From: Acidobacteriaceae bacterium
Lineage (GTDB): Bacteria; Acidobacteriota; Terriglobia; Terriglobales; Acidobacteriaceae
Assembly: GCA_003132445.1 (NCBI GenBank)
Contig: PKXU01000173.1
Span: forward strand, 3,430 to 57,187
Direction of reading: 5' to 3'
Length of the DNA: 53,758 nucleotides
A program made the translations under genes and the position numbers. The notes under the pieces were generated by a model. The model was not told the origin of the DNA and did not search any database. It was given only the letters and a program-made list of their open reading frames with translations. Shown here one piece after another: positions 53,412 through 53,758 of this stretch (position 1 is its first letter; every line of letters begins with the position of its first letter).

Positions 53412-53758
53412 ATGGCCAATATTCAACGCAGGAAGACCGTCACCGCCGTGGTTGGAGGTGTGCGCGTCGGCTCCGATGCATCAATCGTGGTGCAGTCGAT
53501 GACCAATACCGACACGGCTGACATTCCGTCGACCGTGCAGCAGGTTGCAGCCCTCGCCCGCGCGGGTTCGGAACTCGTCCGCGTGACGGTCAACAATGAC
53601 GAAGCCGCGGCGGCGGTCCCCCACATCGTCGAGCAACTCGACAAGCAAGGCCTCCGCGTACCCATCATCGGCGACTTCCACTACAACGGCCATGTTCTGC
53701 TAACCAAATATCCGGAGTGCGCGCGCGACCTGGCCAAGTACCGCATCAATCCCGGCAA
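53412..53758 (+). CDS. ispG: 4-hydroxy-3-methylbut-2-enyl diphosphate synthase, N-terminal part (3' end cut)
   Basis: IspG (GcpE) is a [4Fe-4S] enzyme near the end of the MEP isoprenoid pathway. The start ATG at 53412 gives [35 protein letters not shown] in two parts. The diagnostic [20 protein letters not shown] and [12 protein letters not shown] follow. The frame is open to the window end, so the cluster-binding C-terminal domain lies outside. The interval 53208-53411 between it and the divergent peptidase gene shows only a possible -10 (TAAAAT, near 53395). Confidence 0.96.
   Translation, partial: MANIQRRKTVTAVVGGVRVGSDASIVVQSMTNTDTADIPSTVQQVAALARAGSELVRVTVNNDEAAAAVPHIVEQLDKQGLRVPIIGDFHYNGHVLLTKYPECARDLAKYRINPG

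Overview
The window looks like a stretch of chromosome from an Acidobacteriota bacterium (class Terriglobia, Koribacter/Sulfotelmatobacter-like). This is inferred from gene content and style: moderately high GC, a Tat-exported GH79 glycosidase, TMTC-like membrane/TPR proteins, a winged-helix/TPR one-component regulator, IorAB-type molybdenum enzymes, paired signal peptidases, and short palindromic and tandem intergenic repeats. No tRNA, rRNA, CRISPR array, prophage or insertion sequence was seen. Both ends are cut inside genes: metK on the left and ispG on the right.

Layout. 1-2222 (+): metK (partial) and ahcY, the activated-methyl cycle. 2553-3546: a small conserved ORF and a macro-domain pseudogene. 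5026-3573 (-): an ECF sigma factor overlapping its zinc-finger anti-sigma factor by 4 bp, behind a recognisable ECF-type promoter. 9967-5330 (-): a tight operon trpS-scpA-scpB-rluB-hisC joining tRNA charging, chromosome condensation, rRNA modification and histidine synthesis. 10242-13417 (+): an APC permease and a D-aminoacylase-like exported amidohydrolase. 21958-13432 (-): two exported TPR proteins, rnc, two tandem lepB genes, an AsmA protein and a MazF-type toxin-antitoxin pair. 22225-26026 (+): a broken lipoprotein, a PAS histidine kinase and a TMTC-like membrane protein. 26397-28108 (+): a phosphate transporter with its DUF47 partner. 28214-32322 (+): a serine hydrolase, a GH79 glycosidase and a metallo-beta-lactamase-fold protein. 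32411-37000: a winged-helix regulator, a small secreted protein and a DHA2 exporter. 37289-40846 (+): glutamate dehydrogenase, a ComEA-like protein, pgsA, an AMMECR1 protein and a 62-residue protein. 41067-44773: an exported protein, a fused aroD-aroE enzyme and an orphan GvpL/F protein. 45310-53207: a PAP2 phosphatase, two M28 peptidases, a DksA-type regulator and an IorAB-type molybdopterin oxidoreductase. Then ispG.

Most of the window is housekeeping sequence and no multi-gene island of unknown function stands out. The less ordinary signals are: (i) repeated 6-15 bp tandem duplications sitting on or just after stop codons, or expanding into coding pentapeptides; (ii) an autoregulatory ECF promoter; (iii) an apparent [4Fe-4S] cysteine motif in TrpRS; (iv) a D-aminoacylase homologue that has lost one metal site; (v) an orphan gas-vesicle GvpL/F protein with its own promoter and terminator; (vi) a possible small RNA in a geneless stretch ending in a strong terminator; (vii) a likely operator at the toxin-antitoxin locus; and (viii) two genes caught in decay. 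All functions are read from sequence motifs by eye; no database search was run.
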